A DNA stretch of 64,000 nucleotides from Natronospirillum sp965602035 (GTDB lineage Bacteria; Pseudomonadota; Gammaproteobacteria; Pseudomonadales; Natronospirillaceae), in the NCBI GenBank assembly GCA_965602035.1, contig OZ271919.1:3038001-3102000 (forward strand). Direction: 5' to 3'. Each line of letters begins with the position of its first letter. The stretch's first letter is position 1. Position numbers and translations under genes: made by a program. Shown here in pieces: positions 42,443 to 50,687 of this stretch. The notes beneath the pieces were generated by a model. It did not search any database and was not told where the DNA came from. It was given only the letters and a program-made list of their open reading frames with translations.

Positions 42443-44056
42443 CTACACCGTCTCTAGCCGCCACCCCTGATCCGTTGCCACCAACCGATCCGTCAGCTCG
42501 ATTCCTTCCAGAAACGCATCGTCGTGAGACACCACAATGAGTGCACCCTGATACCCCAGCAGCATGGCTTCCAAGGCATGGGCAGAGGGTAGGTCAAGGT
42601 GGTTGCTTGGTTCATCCAGCAACAACAGGTGCGGTGGTGACTCCGCGTAGAGCAGGCAGGCCAACGCGCCTTTCAGGCGTTCCCCGCCGCTCAGTGAGCC
42701 GCTGGGCGTGGTGACTGTCTGTGCATCCAGCCCCAGGTGCGCCAGTCGCATGCGCAGGTCGCCCTCGGCGGCTGCGGGGTTCGCCGACTGCAACTGCTCG
42801 AGCACCGGTCTGCCCGGGTCCAGAGTGTCCAGTTGCTGATCAAGAAAAGCACACTCGGCGGCCACATGGCAGACGCCGGACAGTGGTGAAATCTGACCTG
42901 CCAGCACCCGAAGCAGGGTGGATTTGCCGCAACCGTTCGGGCCCACCACCCCGAGTCGCTGCTGCCCGTGAACCAACAGGCTCACACGGCCCGTCGGCCC
43001 TGAAACGAACGGCAGCGTTACCGCTTCCAGCTCCGCGACACGCCGTTTCGCCACCTGAGTCACCGGCAGGCTGCGCAGAGCAATGGTTGAGTCCTTCGCC
43101 ACTTGCTGCGCCGCGTCCCGCACCTGTTGATTCAACTGTTCCCGGCTCGCGGCCTGCTGCTGGCGCTGCGCACCGGAAGAGGCTTCGCTGCGTTCCTTCT
43201 GGCGATCCAGCAGAATTTTCGACTGGTTGGCAACCTTTCCCTGTCGGTTGCCGCGTGCCTGCCGCTTTTCCTGGCGCTCGCGTTGTTTCCGGATCGCGAG
43301 CTCCCGCCGGCGGCGCTCGACTTTCAGCGCGTTAAGATTCTCCAGGGCGGCCTGCTGTTCCTGTTCCTTTGCCGAGGCGTAGAACGCATAGTTGCCGCCG
43401 TAGCTGCGCAAGCCCAGCGGGGATAGCTCGACGATACGCTCCATGGCGTCCAGCAACTGGCGGTCGTGACTGACCACAATCAGACCGCGCGGCCAGCTCT
43501 GTAGCTGCCGGATCAACGCCCGGCGATTTGGCCGATCAAGATGGTTGCTGGGCTCATCGAGAATCAGACAATCCGCCTCCGAGAGCATGGCGCCCAGCAG
43601 GGACACCCGCATAGCCTCACCGCCGCTCAGCCGGCTGGCCGGGGTGTCAGCCTCAATATAGCCAAGGCCACTGGATTCGAGCGCGTGCCGGAATCGGTCG
43701 CGCAGATCCCACTGGTCACCAACGGCCTCGAAGTCAGCCACTGCGGTACCGCCGGCTTCAATACGCGCCAATGCGTCCAACTGATGCTTCACACCCGCCA
43801 AGTCCGCTACTGTGGCCCCAGCCGGTGACGCCACCTGTTGGGCGAGATAGTGAACGCTACCCGACCGAACGCACTGGCCTGACGTTGGGGCCACCAGCCC
43901 GGCCATAAGACGCGCCAGAACCGTTTTGCCCACACCATTGCGACCCACCAGCCCGGTTGGGCGGTGATCGAACTGCTCGTTGAGGTCCGAAAACACAGTT
44001 CTGCCGTCCGGCAGAACGTAAGAAGCGTTGTTCAATAAAAGATGAGTATTCGTCAT
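42443..44056 (-). CDS. ABC-F family ATPase
   Basis: 537 residues with two ABC cassettes and no membrane segments. Walker A motifs GRNGVGKT and GPNGCGKS, signatures SGGEAMRVSL and SGGERLKGAL, Walker B LILDEPSNHLD and LLLLDEPSNHLD. A long charged linker (about 230-330) lies between them. ABC-F proteins act on the ribosome as translation factors or antibiotic-protection proteins; this one is closest in look to the Uup/YheS-like or small-ARE group, undecided. The start at 44056 is chosen as MTNTHLLLNNASY; the longer frame overlaps a palindrome. Confidence 0.88.
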   Translation of the reverse strand: MTNTHLLLNNASYVLPDGRTVFSDLNEQFDHRPTGLVGRNGVGKTVLARLMAGLVAPTSGQCVRSGSVHYLAQQVASPAGATVADLAGVKHQLDALARIEAGGTAVADFEAVGDQWDLRDRFRHALESSGLGYIEADTPASRLSGGEAMRVSLLGAMLSEADCLILDEPSNHLDRPNRRALIRQLQSWPRGLIVVSHDRQLLDAMERIVELSPLGLRSYGGNYAFYASAKEQEQQAALENLNALKVERRRRELAIRKQRERQEKRQARGNRQGKVANQSKILLDRQKERSEASSGAQRQQQAASREQLNQQVRDAAQQVAKDSTIALRSLPVTQVAKRRVAELEAVTLPFVSGPTGRVSLLVHGQQRLGVVGPNGCGKSTLLRVLAGQISPLSGVCHVAAECAFLDQQLDTLDPGRPVLEQLQSANPAAAEGDLRMRLAHLGLDAQTVTTPSGSLSGGERLKGALACLLYAESPPHLLLLDEPSNHLDLPSAHALEAMLLGYQGALIVVSHDDAFLEGIELTDRLVATDQGWRLETV

Positions 44057-44082
44057 GCGCAAACCCGAAGATGCCAGGAACT

Positions 44083-44098
44083 CCCCTGCTAGCGGGGG
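44083..44098. repeat. Palindrome in the ABC-F gene leader
   Basis: CCCC-T-GCTAGC-G-GGGG, an almost perfect 16-bp palindrome 27-42 bp upstream of the ABC-F start. It could be an operator or a translational attenuator hairpin; several antibiotic-responsive ABC-F genes are controlled by leader attenuation. Confidence 0.45.
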
Positions 44099-44261
44099 CC
44101 GGTGGAGACTGGCCGTTGAAAACAACGGCGGCATCAATGGCGCATTGGACGATTACCTCAAAACGGATTGTGTATGGACGAATAATACTCAGCCCGTCAG
44201 GCGGAAGCAATTTCGCGGGAGAGACCGAAGGTCGCAATAGTATCGGAGACATTCAGAGTGC

Positions 44262-44286
44262 ATAGGAGCGCACGAACGGCGCGATA
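44262..44286 (+). repeat. REP-like element abutting an Rpn gene remnant
   Basis: ATAGGAGCGCACGAACGGCG followed by CGATA. It runs directly into the stop codon of the Rpn C-terminal remnant on the minus strand, the same juxtaposition as at 49367-49393. Confidence 0.7.
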
Positions 44287-44369
44287 TCACGGCTCAGCCA
44301 GCAACTCATCCAGAGAGTCTGTATCCAGAATGCGATTCACCCATGCAAGTATCGCCCACGTTGAATAGA
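44287..44369 (-). pseudogene. C-terminal remnant of an Rpn-family nuclease gene
   Basis: Read on the minus strand from about 44369 the frame gives WAILAWVNRILDTDSLDELL followed by AEP and a stop. This matches the last residues of the full Rpn protein at 49391-50425 (QWVAAILSADTLEELLGEQ, about half identical with conserved spacing). Only the tail is left, and the break point coincides with the hicB stop codon, so a former Rpn gene was probably replaced or truncated by the hicAB segment. Confidence 0.6.
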
Positions 44370-44777
44370 TCAAGCCACCTCCAGCCGCAATTGCTTGCCA
44401 ATAGCAGCGAGAGCCCGGTTAATGGTATCGATTTTGGTGCTGTGATGCAGATCCACTAGCCGCTGAACAGACTGGGGCTGGATGCCCATTCGGCGTGCCA
44501 GCTCCGCGTAGCTGATTCCACACTCAAGCAGCGCGTTCAGGAGTAGTATTTTAGCCTCAATGCTGGGTGGAACGTCGATATATTCACCAGTCACCGGACC
44601 GGGCAGAGGCACTTTACGACGATCCTCAAAATAGAAATCAAAAGCCGTGATCAGTGCGTCGCGCGCAGCGGCTCGTGTCTCTTCCAGAGAATCGCCACCC
44701 GTCAAGGCTTCGGGGATATCGGGGAAAGTTACCAGATAACCATCACCGTCTTGTTGATACGCTACCGGATATTGCAT
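44370..44777 (-). CDS. hicB: HicB-type antitoxin
   Basis: 135 residues: N-terminal partial RNase H-like fold (MQYPVAYQQDGDGYLVTFPD, EALTGGDSLEETRAAARDAL) typical of HicB, then a C-terminal Xre-like helix-turn-helix (YAELARRMGIQPQSVQRLVD). Known role: neutralises HicA and autorepresses. Follows hicA by 48 bp. Confidence 0.93.
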   Translation of the reverse strand: MQYPVAYQQDGDGYLVTFPDIPEALTGGDSLEETRAAARDALITAFDFYFEDRRKVPLPGPVTGEYIDVPPSIEAKILLLNALLECGISYAELARRMGIQPQSVQRLVDLHHSTKIDTINRALAAIGKQLRLEVA

Positions 44778-44825
44778 TGTTGACCGTCAGCTCCGATTTG
44801 CATCTATGAGCAGCCCATAGGCTGA

Positions 44826-45005
44826 TTACTTGTTCATTCCCAATTGTTTGAGGATCGCTTTTCTTAGACCTTCGTGGATCTCCTTCCCGGGATGCCTTGG
44901 CATCGTACTTTGACGCCCGTTGTAATAGATCTTCAAATGGTTGGTTCCGTTCCTGAATTCGGCACCCCGGGATTTTAGCCATCGTTTGAACTCTCGCTGC
45001 TTCAC
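44826..45005 (-). CDS. hicA: HicA-type mRNA interferase toxin
   Basis: 59 residues with a GTG start at 45005 (read as M): MKQREFKRWLKSRGAEFRNG, then TNHLKIYYNGRQSTMPRHPG with the catalytic His in GTNHLK, and a C-terminal KEIHEGLRKAILKQLGM helix. This is the compact dsRBD-like fold of HicA. The family cleaves mRNA. A conventional ATG search misses this gene; CAGGGA upstream is the likely ribosome site. Confidence 0.92.
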   Translation of the reverse strand: MKQREFKRWLKSRGAEFRNGTNHLKIYYNGRQSTMPRHPGKEIHEGLRKAILKQLGMNK

Positions 45006-45361
45006 TGACGGTCCCTGTCAACTATGATAAAAATTATAAACAAAAATGTTTATTATTCAAGGTAGTCAAACTGGTCAGTTGGATTATCACGGTATCGAAG
45101 GGAAACATCGTTCCTCCTGAGAATAAAACTTCGGTGTCCGAGTGATTTGGCCGTCGATATCGTCAAGCGACCCAGAGCTGATTAGCCAACGACGTCGCCG
45201 CTGTGCGCCCGTTCACGAAGCGATCAGATCCTGGCCAGAATGGATGAATTCCCCACCCCTCAGGCATTACGCCCCACATAAAGGCCGGTACACTGGCGGA
45301 AGAATAATCCGTGCATGCCACAACACCCGAAATAACCCACTGACCACAGGGCTTATCGACC
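45006..45361. other. Intergenic stretch upstream of hicA and the CAP gene
   Basis: 356 bp. It contains the hic palindrome at 45036-45053 and an AT-rich promoter-like region at 45010-45060. The rest (45060-45361) has open frames on both strands but none with a recognisable domain or ribosome site. Confidence 0.4.
45036..45053. promoter_or_regulatory. Probable HicB operator palindrome
   Basis: ATAAACA/TGTTTAT arms around a 4-base A spacer, 31-48 bp upstream of the hicA start and overlapping an AT-rich promoter-like stretch. The HicB helix-turn-helix domain makes it the natural binder. Confidence 0.55.
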
Positions 45362-45895
45362 GTGTCCCCCAGATCCATCCGCTTCACCCTTGCCATTGGT
45401 GCTCTCACGCTGGCCGGCTGCCAGATAGAAGAAGCCACCGACTCAACCAGCTCAAACGCCAACGGCTGTACCCTGGAAACCTACCAGAGCGAGATGCTGA
45501 ACCAGTTGAACGAAGCCCGAGCCACGGCCCGCGATTGCGGTGCCACCCGGTACGCGGCCACTCAAAAACTCACCTACCAATGCGACCTGGATTCCGCGGC
45601 CGAGCGTCACAGCAAGGACATGGCCAACAACAACTTTTACAGCCATACCGGCACCGATGACAGCAGCATCGGTGAGCGCGTCAACGACACCGGCTACAGT
45701 TGGTCAACCGTGGGCGAGAACATCGCCGCAGGTCAGACTTCTGTCGATCAGGTCATGCAAGGCTGGCTCGAGAGCGAAGGCCACTGCAAAAACATCATGA
45801 ACGACAACTACGAGGAATTCGGCACCAGTCGAGTGACTAACGAAACGGCACAGTATGACCACTACTGGACGCAGGTGTTTGGTACATCGCGATGA
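45362..45895 (+). CDS. CAP/SCP-domain lipoprotein
   Basis: 177 residues. A lipoprotein signal (RFTLAIGALTLAGC, lipobox LAGC) gives an acylated Cys near residue 20, followed by a Ser/Asn linker and a CAP domain. Active-cleft residues typical of the family are visible: His in AAERHSKDMANNNFYSH, Glu in VGENIAAG, and GWLESEGHCKNIMN with YDHYWTQVFG. Bacterial CAP proteins of this YkwD-like type are mostly uncharacterised. The start is GTG at 45362, with weak ribosome-site support. Convergent with the AAA ATPase gene. Confidence 0.82.
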   Translation: MSPRSIRFTLAIGALTLAGCQIEEATDSTSSNANGCTLETYQSEMLNQLNEARATARDCGATRYAATQKLTYQCDLDSAAERHSKDMANNNFYSHTGTDDSSIGERVNDTGYSWSTVGENIAAGQTSVDQVMQGWLESEGHCKNIMNDNYEEFGTSRVTNETAQYDHYWTQVFGTSR

Positions 45896-45947
45896 CGTCG
45901 AACAGCCAGCCTGTTAACTGTTCCACTTTCACTTTGAGGTTACTGAC

Positions 45948-48014
45948 CTACACAAACCCGATCGACCGCGGTGGCGCCTTGATTTCACACTCCTCGGCCA
46001 ACCGGTCAATCAACTCGTGCGTGCTGGCTGGCGGGTTGAACCTGGCTCTGCGTTCAACGGCGGCGAAATCCCCGGGAGTCAGGCCGGGCAACGCAGAGAC
46101 CCGCTCGATACAGGCGGTATCCGGAGGCTCTAGCCCCAGTGACTGGCAACGCCGTTCCAGTAACCGCTGTGCCTGGTCGGTATTCGCCGGGTAAAAGCCG
46201 AGCTTCAGGTCGAACCGCCGCAGCGCGGCCGGGTCGAGGCTGCCGAGCCGGTTGGTGGCCGCGATCAACAGACCATGAAATTGCTCCATCTGCGTCAGCA
46301 GCTCATTGACCGCGGAGACTTCCCAATGATGAGCGGCGCCGTTGCGTGCCTGTAGAAAACTGTCGACTTCGTCAATCAGCAGCAGGGCGTCATCACGCCG
46401 GGCTGCGTCGAACGCGGCGGCCAGGTTTTTCTCGTTCTCTCCCACCCAGGGCGACAGTAGGTCAGAGGCTTTCTTTACCTGAACGGGCTTATCCAGTTGC
46501 TCGGCCAGCCAGCGTGCAAACGCGGTCTTTCCCGTACCCGGCTCCCCGTGGAAGCATAACCGGGCATCAGGGTGCCGGCGCAAACCTGCGAGCAGCTCGG
46601 TAGCGGGCATGGACGTATTGAGGCAGCTCGGGTCAAAGGTCTGGTTATGATCGCCCCCTATCCATGCAGAAACCGGGTGCCCCTGGGCTTTCAGAGTGCT
46701 GAGCACCAGATGCTCCACGCGGTCGCCGACTCGCTTGGCATCCTTGGAGCGCGTTCCGGCGCGGGTGACCCGCATAGCCCGGGTCAGAACCGCCGGCGTG
46801 GCGGCCTCCAGCTGTGCCAGCCGTTGGCGATGCGCCGGTGTAACCGCATCACCGCAGCACTGCTCCACAATCTGGCGCCGTCGGGATAGGGGCAGCGTCT
46901 GCATGGCCAACACTACGTCAAAACGTCGGGCGAATGCCGGGTCCAAATGGTCAATGCGGTTGGTGACCCAGAGCGTGGGCACCCGGTTGGTTTCCAGCAG
47001 CCGGTTGACCACTGACTTCTCGGTGGCTGCATGGCGCGAGCGGCTCAATACCGTGGCGAGGTCGCCGCCGCCGAGCACATCATCGGCTTCATCGAACAAC
47101 AACAGGCTTTTGCGCTGGGGCAGCAGTGCCTGGGCGGCCCGGTAGAACTGCAGCCGGTGTTGCCCACGGCGGGCCTCAGGCTGGGTTGGGTCGTAGTCGA
47201 GCTCAAACAGATCTGCCCCCAGGGTTTCCGCCACGCATCGTGTCAGCTCGGTTTTGCCGGTGCCCGGTTTACCGTGCAGCAGGATATTCACGCCGATACG
47301 GCGCTGGCGCAGACTGTTGCGCAGATAGGGCACGAGAATGTCGAGATCGGCCTGAAGGTGATCGAAATCACCCGGTGTCAGTGTGCCGCTGGGACCTTCA
47401 CGAACAATATGGCGAAGCGCATCCACAGGCTGTACGGCCTCATACACCAGGCGGCGACACAGCTCGGCGGACGGCAGTTCCATATCGCCGATCGAGAGCA
47501 TGTTGTTGCCAAAGGCCGTTGCCGTCAGCAGGCCGGAGCTGAGCAACCGCCCGGACTCCGACAGCGCCTGAATCACCGCCGCGCGGGGTAGCTCCAGCAT
47601 GAGTGCGATGTTCCGTGTGGTCGTGTCAAAGGTGTCTTTGCGCCGCGCCAGCTCATAGCAGTCGTCAAAAATGGGGTACAGCTGATACAGCACAATGAGC
47701 TGCAACACCTGCTGCTCGGTGTCGTTAAGCGCCAGCAATGCCCCCATGCCCTGCAGGTTGTTGCGCAGCTGCAAGGGCGGCCGCGGCTGGCGCGCTGCCA
47801 GTCGCTCCCGTTGTTCGGTCAATGCCTCCAGCAGCGGTTGCTGGTTACCCGTGTCGTTGGGCGGCATCAGGGAATCCGGTAGCCCGAGTGCTCGAGCCAC
47901 GTCTTCGTCGAACAGCCCGCGGTCGCGTAATTCTCGCCGATGATCGGGCCCTTTGGTAAGCAGCCGCAGCATCCAGAGTTGAACCAGTTCTGGGGTGTGG
48001 GGTGCGTGTGTCAT
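45948..48014 (-). CDS. Double-AAA+ ATPase
   Basis: 688 residues. An N-terminal helical region of about 230 residues is followed by two AAA+ modules. First: Walker A HGKPGTGKTELTR, Walker B SLLLFDEADDVL, and an Arg-finger-like RIDHLDPAFARRFD. Second: GEPGTGKTAFARW, LLLIDEVDSFL and AATNRLGSLDPAALRRFDLK. It resembles Cdc48/VPS4-like remodelling ATPases, without a protease domain. A WYL regulator gene lies 110 bp upstream on the same strand, a pairing suggesting co-regulation. Function unknown; a chaperone or DNA/protein remodelling role in stress or defence is inference. Confidence 0.8.
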   Translation of the reverse strand: MTHAPHTPELVQLWMLRLLTKGPDHRRELRDRGLFDEDVARALGLPDSLMPPNDTGNQQPLLEALTEQRERLAARQPRPPLQLRNNLQGMGALLALNDTEQQVLQLIVLYQLYPIFDDCYELARRKDTFDTTTRNIALMLELPRAAVIQALSESGRLLSSGLLTATAFGNNMLSIGDMELPSAELCRRLVYEAVQPVDALRHIVREGPSGTLTPGDFDHLQADLDILVPYLRNSLRQRRIGVNILLHGKPGTGKTELTRCVAETLGADLFELDYDPTQPEARRGQHRLQFYRAAQALLPQRKSLLLFDEADDVLGGGDLATVLSRSRHAATEKSVVNRLLETNRVPTLWVTNRIDHLDPAFARRFDVVLAMQTLPLSRRRQIVEQCCGDAVTPAHRQRLAQLEAATPAVLTRAMRVTRAGTRSKDAKRVGDRVEHLVLSTLKAQGHPVSAWIGGDHNQTFDPSCLNTSMPATELLAGLRRHPDARLCFHGEPGTGKTAFARWLAEQLDKPVQVKKASDLLSPWVGENEKNLAAAFDAARRDDALLLIDEVDSFLQARNGAAHHWEVSAVNELLTQMEQFHGLLIAATNRLGSLDPAALRRFDLKLGFYPANTDQAQRLLERRCQSLGLEPPDTACIERVSALPGLTPGDFAAVERRARFNPPASTHELIDRLAEECEIKAPPRSIGFV

Positions 48015-48124
48015 CGGGGCCTCCTCTACCGTGCAGCAAGGAAGCGCAGTATGTTGGTGTTGGGCGACATTCAGTGTCGCTGGAGCTGATGCAGGTGTAA
48101 CGAAACCCCGTCAATGGTCATCCG

Positions 48125-49150
48125 TCAGTCACTGGCTCGCGCTCGCTCGCTGTACCAGTCGACCAATTGGCGCGCCTGATCGTACAGGCTGTCGCGCCAG
48201 TGAGTGGGCGCTTCCACACGCACGGCCGCGCCCAGGCTTTGCAGCCACCAGAGCATGGTCTGTTCGTCGTTTACCTCGGCGTTCAAGTAGCCCCAGCCGG
48301 TGTCATCGGGGCGGGTAAGCGATTGCGCCTCTGTCAGCGGCGTTTCACTTAGGCGGGTATACAGCTCGGGGCTCACCCAGGCTCTCAGGGTCACTGGCGT
48401 GTCCGACGCCACATAGCCAAAGCCACCTCTGGCAATGTACTGATCCACGTCGAAATCGGCCTGGGGGCGATAGGCCTGGCGGCTGGCCGACACCTCAATA
48501 AAGCGGTGCACGGCAAATTGCAGAATGTCGTTGTAGTCTCTGGCGGTGGCCAACAGATAGGTGGTGCTCTCGCGATGCACCAGCCCCTGTGGGTGAATCA
48601 CGTAGGTATCGGGCTCGGGCTTGCCGCGCGTCTGGTAGCGCACATCCAGCGCCCGGGCATAGAGCAGGCCGTTGGTGACCTCGCGCCAGATATCGGCATC
48701 CACCGGGGCGGGCATCAATGCGCGGCCCTGGCTGATGGCGCGAACCCGTTGGCGCCACCAGGCCAGGTGGTTGGTCTCCAGACCATCGAGATACATGCGG
48801 GCTTCTCGCACCTGCGGGGCCAGGGTATCGACCACCGAGCGGGGCAACAGGCTGTACAGGTAATCGTACGCCAACACCAGGGTGAGCGCCTTGTCGGTGT
48901 TCATGGCGGGCAGGTTCTGCGAATACTGAGGGTCGAATGACCACCGGTGTGGGCGCTCACTGTCATCGCAGATCAGGGGAAAGAACGACTCCAGGCTTTT
49001 CAGGTCGCGTTGCAGGGTGCGCAGGGTTACCGAGAAGCCCTGATCTTCCAGCTTCGATTGCAAAGTGGTGGAAGCCACCCGCCCCGGCGCCGCAGGAATC
49101 ATTTGCAGCATACGAATCAGGCGGGCGAGCGTGTCGTGGTGGTCGGGCAT
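48125..49150 (-). CDS. WYL-domain transcriptional regulator
   Basis: 341 residues with an N-terminal helix-turn-helix (TLQSKLEDQGFSVTLRTLQRDLKSLE) and a WYL domain (LDVRYQTRGKPEPDTYVIHPQ, LVHRESTTYLLATARDYNDI) plus a WCX-like C-terminus. The start at 49150 (MPDHHDTLARLIRML) is preferred over the longer frame. WYL regulators often sense ssDNA or nucleotides and control defence or DNA-damage genes. It probably regulates the adjacent AAA+ gene. Confidence 0.88.
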   Translation of the reverse strand: MPDHHDTLARLIRMLQMIPAAPGRVASTTLQSKLEDQGFSVTLRTLQRDLKSLESFFPLICDDSERPHRWSFDPQYSQNLPAMNTDKALTLVLAYDYLYSLLPRSVVDTLAPQVREARMYLDGLETNHLAWWRQRVRAISQGRALMPAPVDADIWREVTNGLLYARALDVRYQTRGKPEPDTYVIHPQGLVHRESTTYLLATARDYNDILQFAVHRFIEVSASRQAYRPQADFDVDQYIARGGFGYVASDTPVTLRAWVSPELYTRLSETPLTEAQSLTRPDDTGWGYLNAEVNDEQTMLWWLQSLGAAVRVEAPTHWRDSLYDQARQLVDWYSERARASD

Positions 49151-49366
49151 GTGGGCATCCTTGCAACAGCCAGTGTCTGCCTGAAACTTAGCACGGCCGG
49201 TCAGCCGCGGCCAATGCCATGGCGACACTGTCTGTCGCCCTCAACTGGGAAACTCCCTGCTGTTAACCGGCAAAAGAGGGCTCGAACCGAAATGACCCGA
49301 TTGCAGGATCAATTGCAGCAGGCCCTGCAGGCGCATCGCGATCAGAGGATTATCGATGCCTGTGTT
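49151..49366. other. Intergenic stretch with a possible truncated gene start
   Basis: 216 bp before the REP-like element. At 49292 an ATG opens MTRLQDQLQQALQAHRDQRI, which has coding-like amphipathic character, but it is cut off after about 24 codons by the REP/Rpn junction. It may be the 5' remnant of a gene broken when the Rpn unit arrived; no family is recognisable. Confidence 0.3.
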
Positions 49367-49393
49367 GTAGGAGCGCACGAAGGGCGCGATTTA
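49367..49393 (+). repeat. REP-like element overlapping the Rpn stop codon
   Basis: GTAGGAGCGCACGAAGGGCG followed by CGATTTA. The final TTA is the stop codon (TAA) of the minus-strand Rpn gene, so repeat and gene end coincide exactly. Confidence 0.75.
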
Positions 49394-50425
49394 TTGTTCG
49401 CCGAGCAGTTCTTCCAGCGTATCAGCGCTGAGAATCGCCGCAACCCACTGATCAAGTTGGTCATCACTCGCCTGAGCGATACGCGCATCGGCCCACTGGG
49501 GAATGGCGCCATATTTCAGTTCGATCTGCTTTCTCAACGTGCCTTCGATGCCAGCGTGTCGGCCTTCCTCTCTTCCCTCTTGCCTGCCCTCTTGCCTACC
49601 CTCCTGTCGGCCCTGAGCAAGGCCTTTGCGGGTGGCTTCCCGGCGCCATTCTTTCACGGTTTCTTCGAGCATGCTGTGCATCTCCTCAAGCTCGTTCATA
49701 CCTTCCAAGTTTAGGCCCTTCATGCGTTCTGGCAAGAGCACGTGTTTCATCCAGCTGGCGAAGGCTTTCCGGGTTTCCCGTTGTTGGTCATGGTCCAGCC
49801 ATTGCAGTAATCGGCCTAACACGGCAGTAATGTCAGCTGATGTCATGCTGTACTCGAGTCGGAACAACGCAGCGGCCAGGTTCCGGTCTTCCGGAAGGGG
49901 TGAATCACGGTAATCCGTCTCATCGATCAACAGAAAGCGATGTTGCGGCAAATAGCTGCGCAGCCCTTCTGGTACCTCAGGCAGTAGTTCCCTCAGACTC
50001 ACTGGCCCAACCCACGGCTTGCGCCCGTTATAAAGCACCAGTGGAAGAACCGGTGGCAGGGTGTCTCCACGTGGTATATCACCGGACCGAATAAGGCTCT
50101 GATACAACAGACTCACATAGGTCAGAGTGCGCACCGGCATCCAGTGGTCTGGCCGGGACTGGAATTCCAGCATCAAATAGACGTAGAGCCAGCGATTGCC
50201 ACCACGGCTCTGCCATTGCACTCGCCAGAGGCAATCGCTGCGCCGTTCGGCCAAGCTCTGGCTGATAAAATCCGTTTTCACCGGCGTCAGTGTTGAGAAG
50301 TCCAGTTCACTGATCCAGGCATCATGCACGTAGTCTCGCAGGAGGTCGGCCACCAGTTCGGGCTGCGAGAAGAGCAAACGGTAACTGTGGTCATGGCGGG
50401 ACATCCGTGTCGCCTTGTCTGACAT
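49391..50425 (-). CDS. Rpn-family PD-(D/E)XK nuclease (YhgA-like)
   Basis: 344 residues. N-terminal HDHSYRLLFSQPELVADLL and the core LTPVKTDFISQSLAERRSDCLWRV, then VYLMLEFQSRPDHWMPVRTL, match the recombination-promoting nuclease (putative transposase 31) family, with E-x-Q as the nuclease active-site variant. The tail has a tandem GRQEGRQEGRQEGREEGR repeat, encoded by near-identical 12-bp units at about 49560-49620, a slippage-prone feature known in Rpn proteins. E. coli Rpn proteins promote recA-independent recombination. A REP element lies on its stop codon. Confidence 0.87.
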   Translation of the reverse strand: MSDKATRMSRHDHSYRLLFSQPELVADLLRDYVHDAWISELDFSTLTPVKTDFISQSLAERRSDCLWRVQWQSRGGNRWLYVYLMLEFQSRPDHWMPVRTLTYVSLLYQSLIRSGDIPRGDTLPPVLPLVLYNGRKPWVGPVSLRELLPEVPEGLRSYLPQHRFLLIDETDYRDSPLPEDRNLAAALFRLEYSMTSADITAVLGRLLQWLDHDQQRETRKAFASWMKHVLLPERMKGLNLEGMNELEEMHSMLEETVKEWRREATRKGLAQGRQEGRQEGRQEGREEGRHAGIEGTLRKQIELKYGAIPQWADARIAQASDDQLDQWVAAILSADTLEELLGEQ

Positions 50426-50687
50426 TTGACCACAGAATAATTAAAGACAGAAAACAGTGGGATATCCCGGGGTGCAGAAGGGCGGAAGTTTATTAGGAAC
50501 TCGACCGAGATACAGCGTTTAGCGCAACAAACGACACATCTCGTCGCCCGAAAGCGCCAGGCTCAAATCACGACAGTAAAGCTGCCAGGGGAACCGCTCA
50601 GTACCCTTGGCAATACAACCCAAAAAGCGCAGACTGCACTGAGGGTCAGGGACCTCGGTGCCGCCATGGAAGGAGGACAAAAACACA

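Noticed and set aside
44743..45021. 92-aa minus-strand ORF over the hicA region
   Set aside because: Different frame from the 59-aa HicA, which has a clear catalytic His motif; this one has none.
45163..45462. 99-aa minus-strand ORF upstream of the CAP gene
   Set aside because: Coding-like in places but no motif, no ribosome site, and it overlaps the CAP signal peptide region.
45142..45660. 172-aa plus-strand ORF overlapping the CAP lipoprotein gene
   Set aside because: Out of frame with the CAP domain, which has clear motifs and a lipobox; His/Arg-rich translation without features.
49292..49363. Possible truncated gene start before the Rpn gene
   Set aside because: Only about 24 codons, no family and weak ribosome site; noted in the intergenic entry but not called as a gene.
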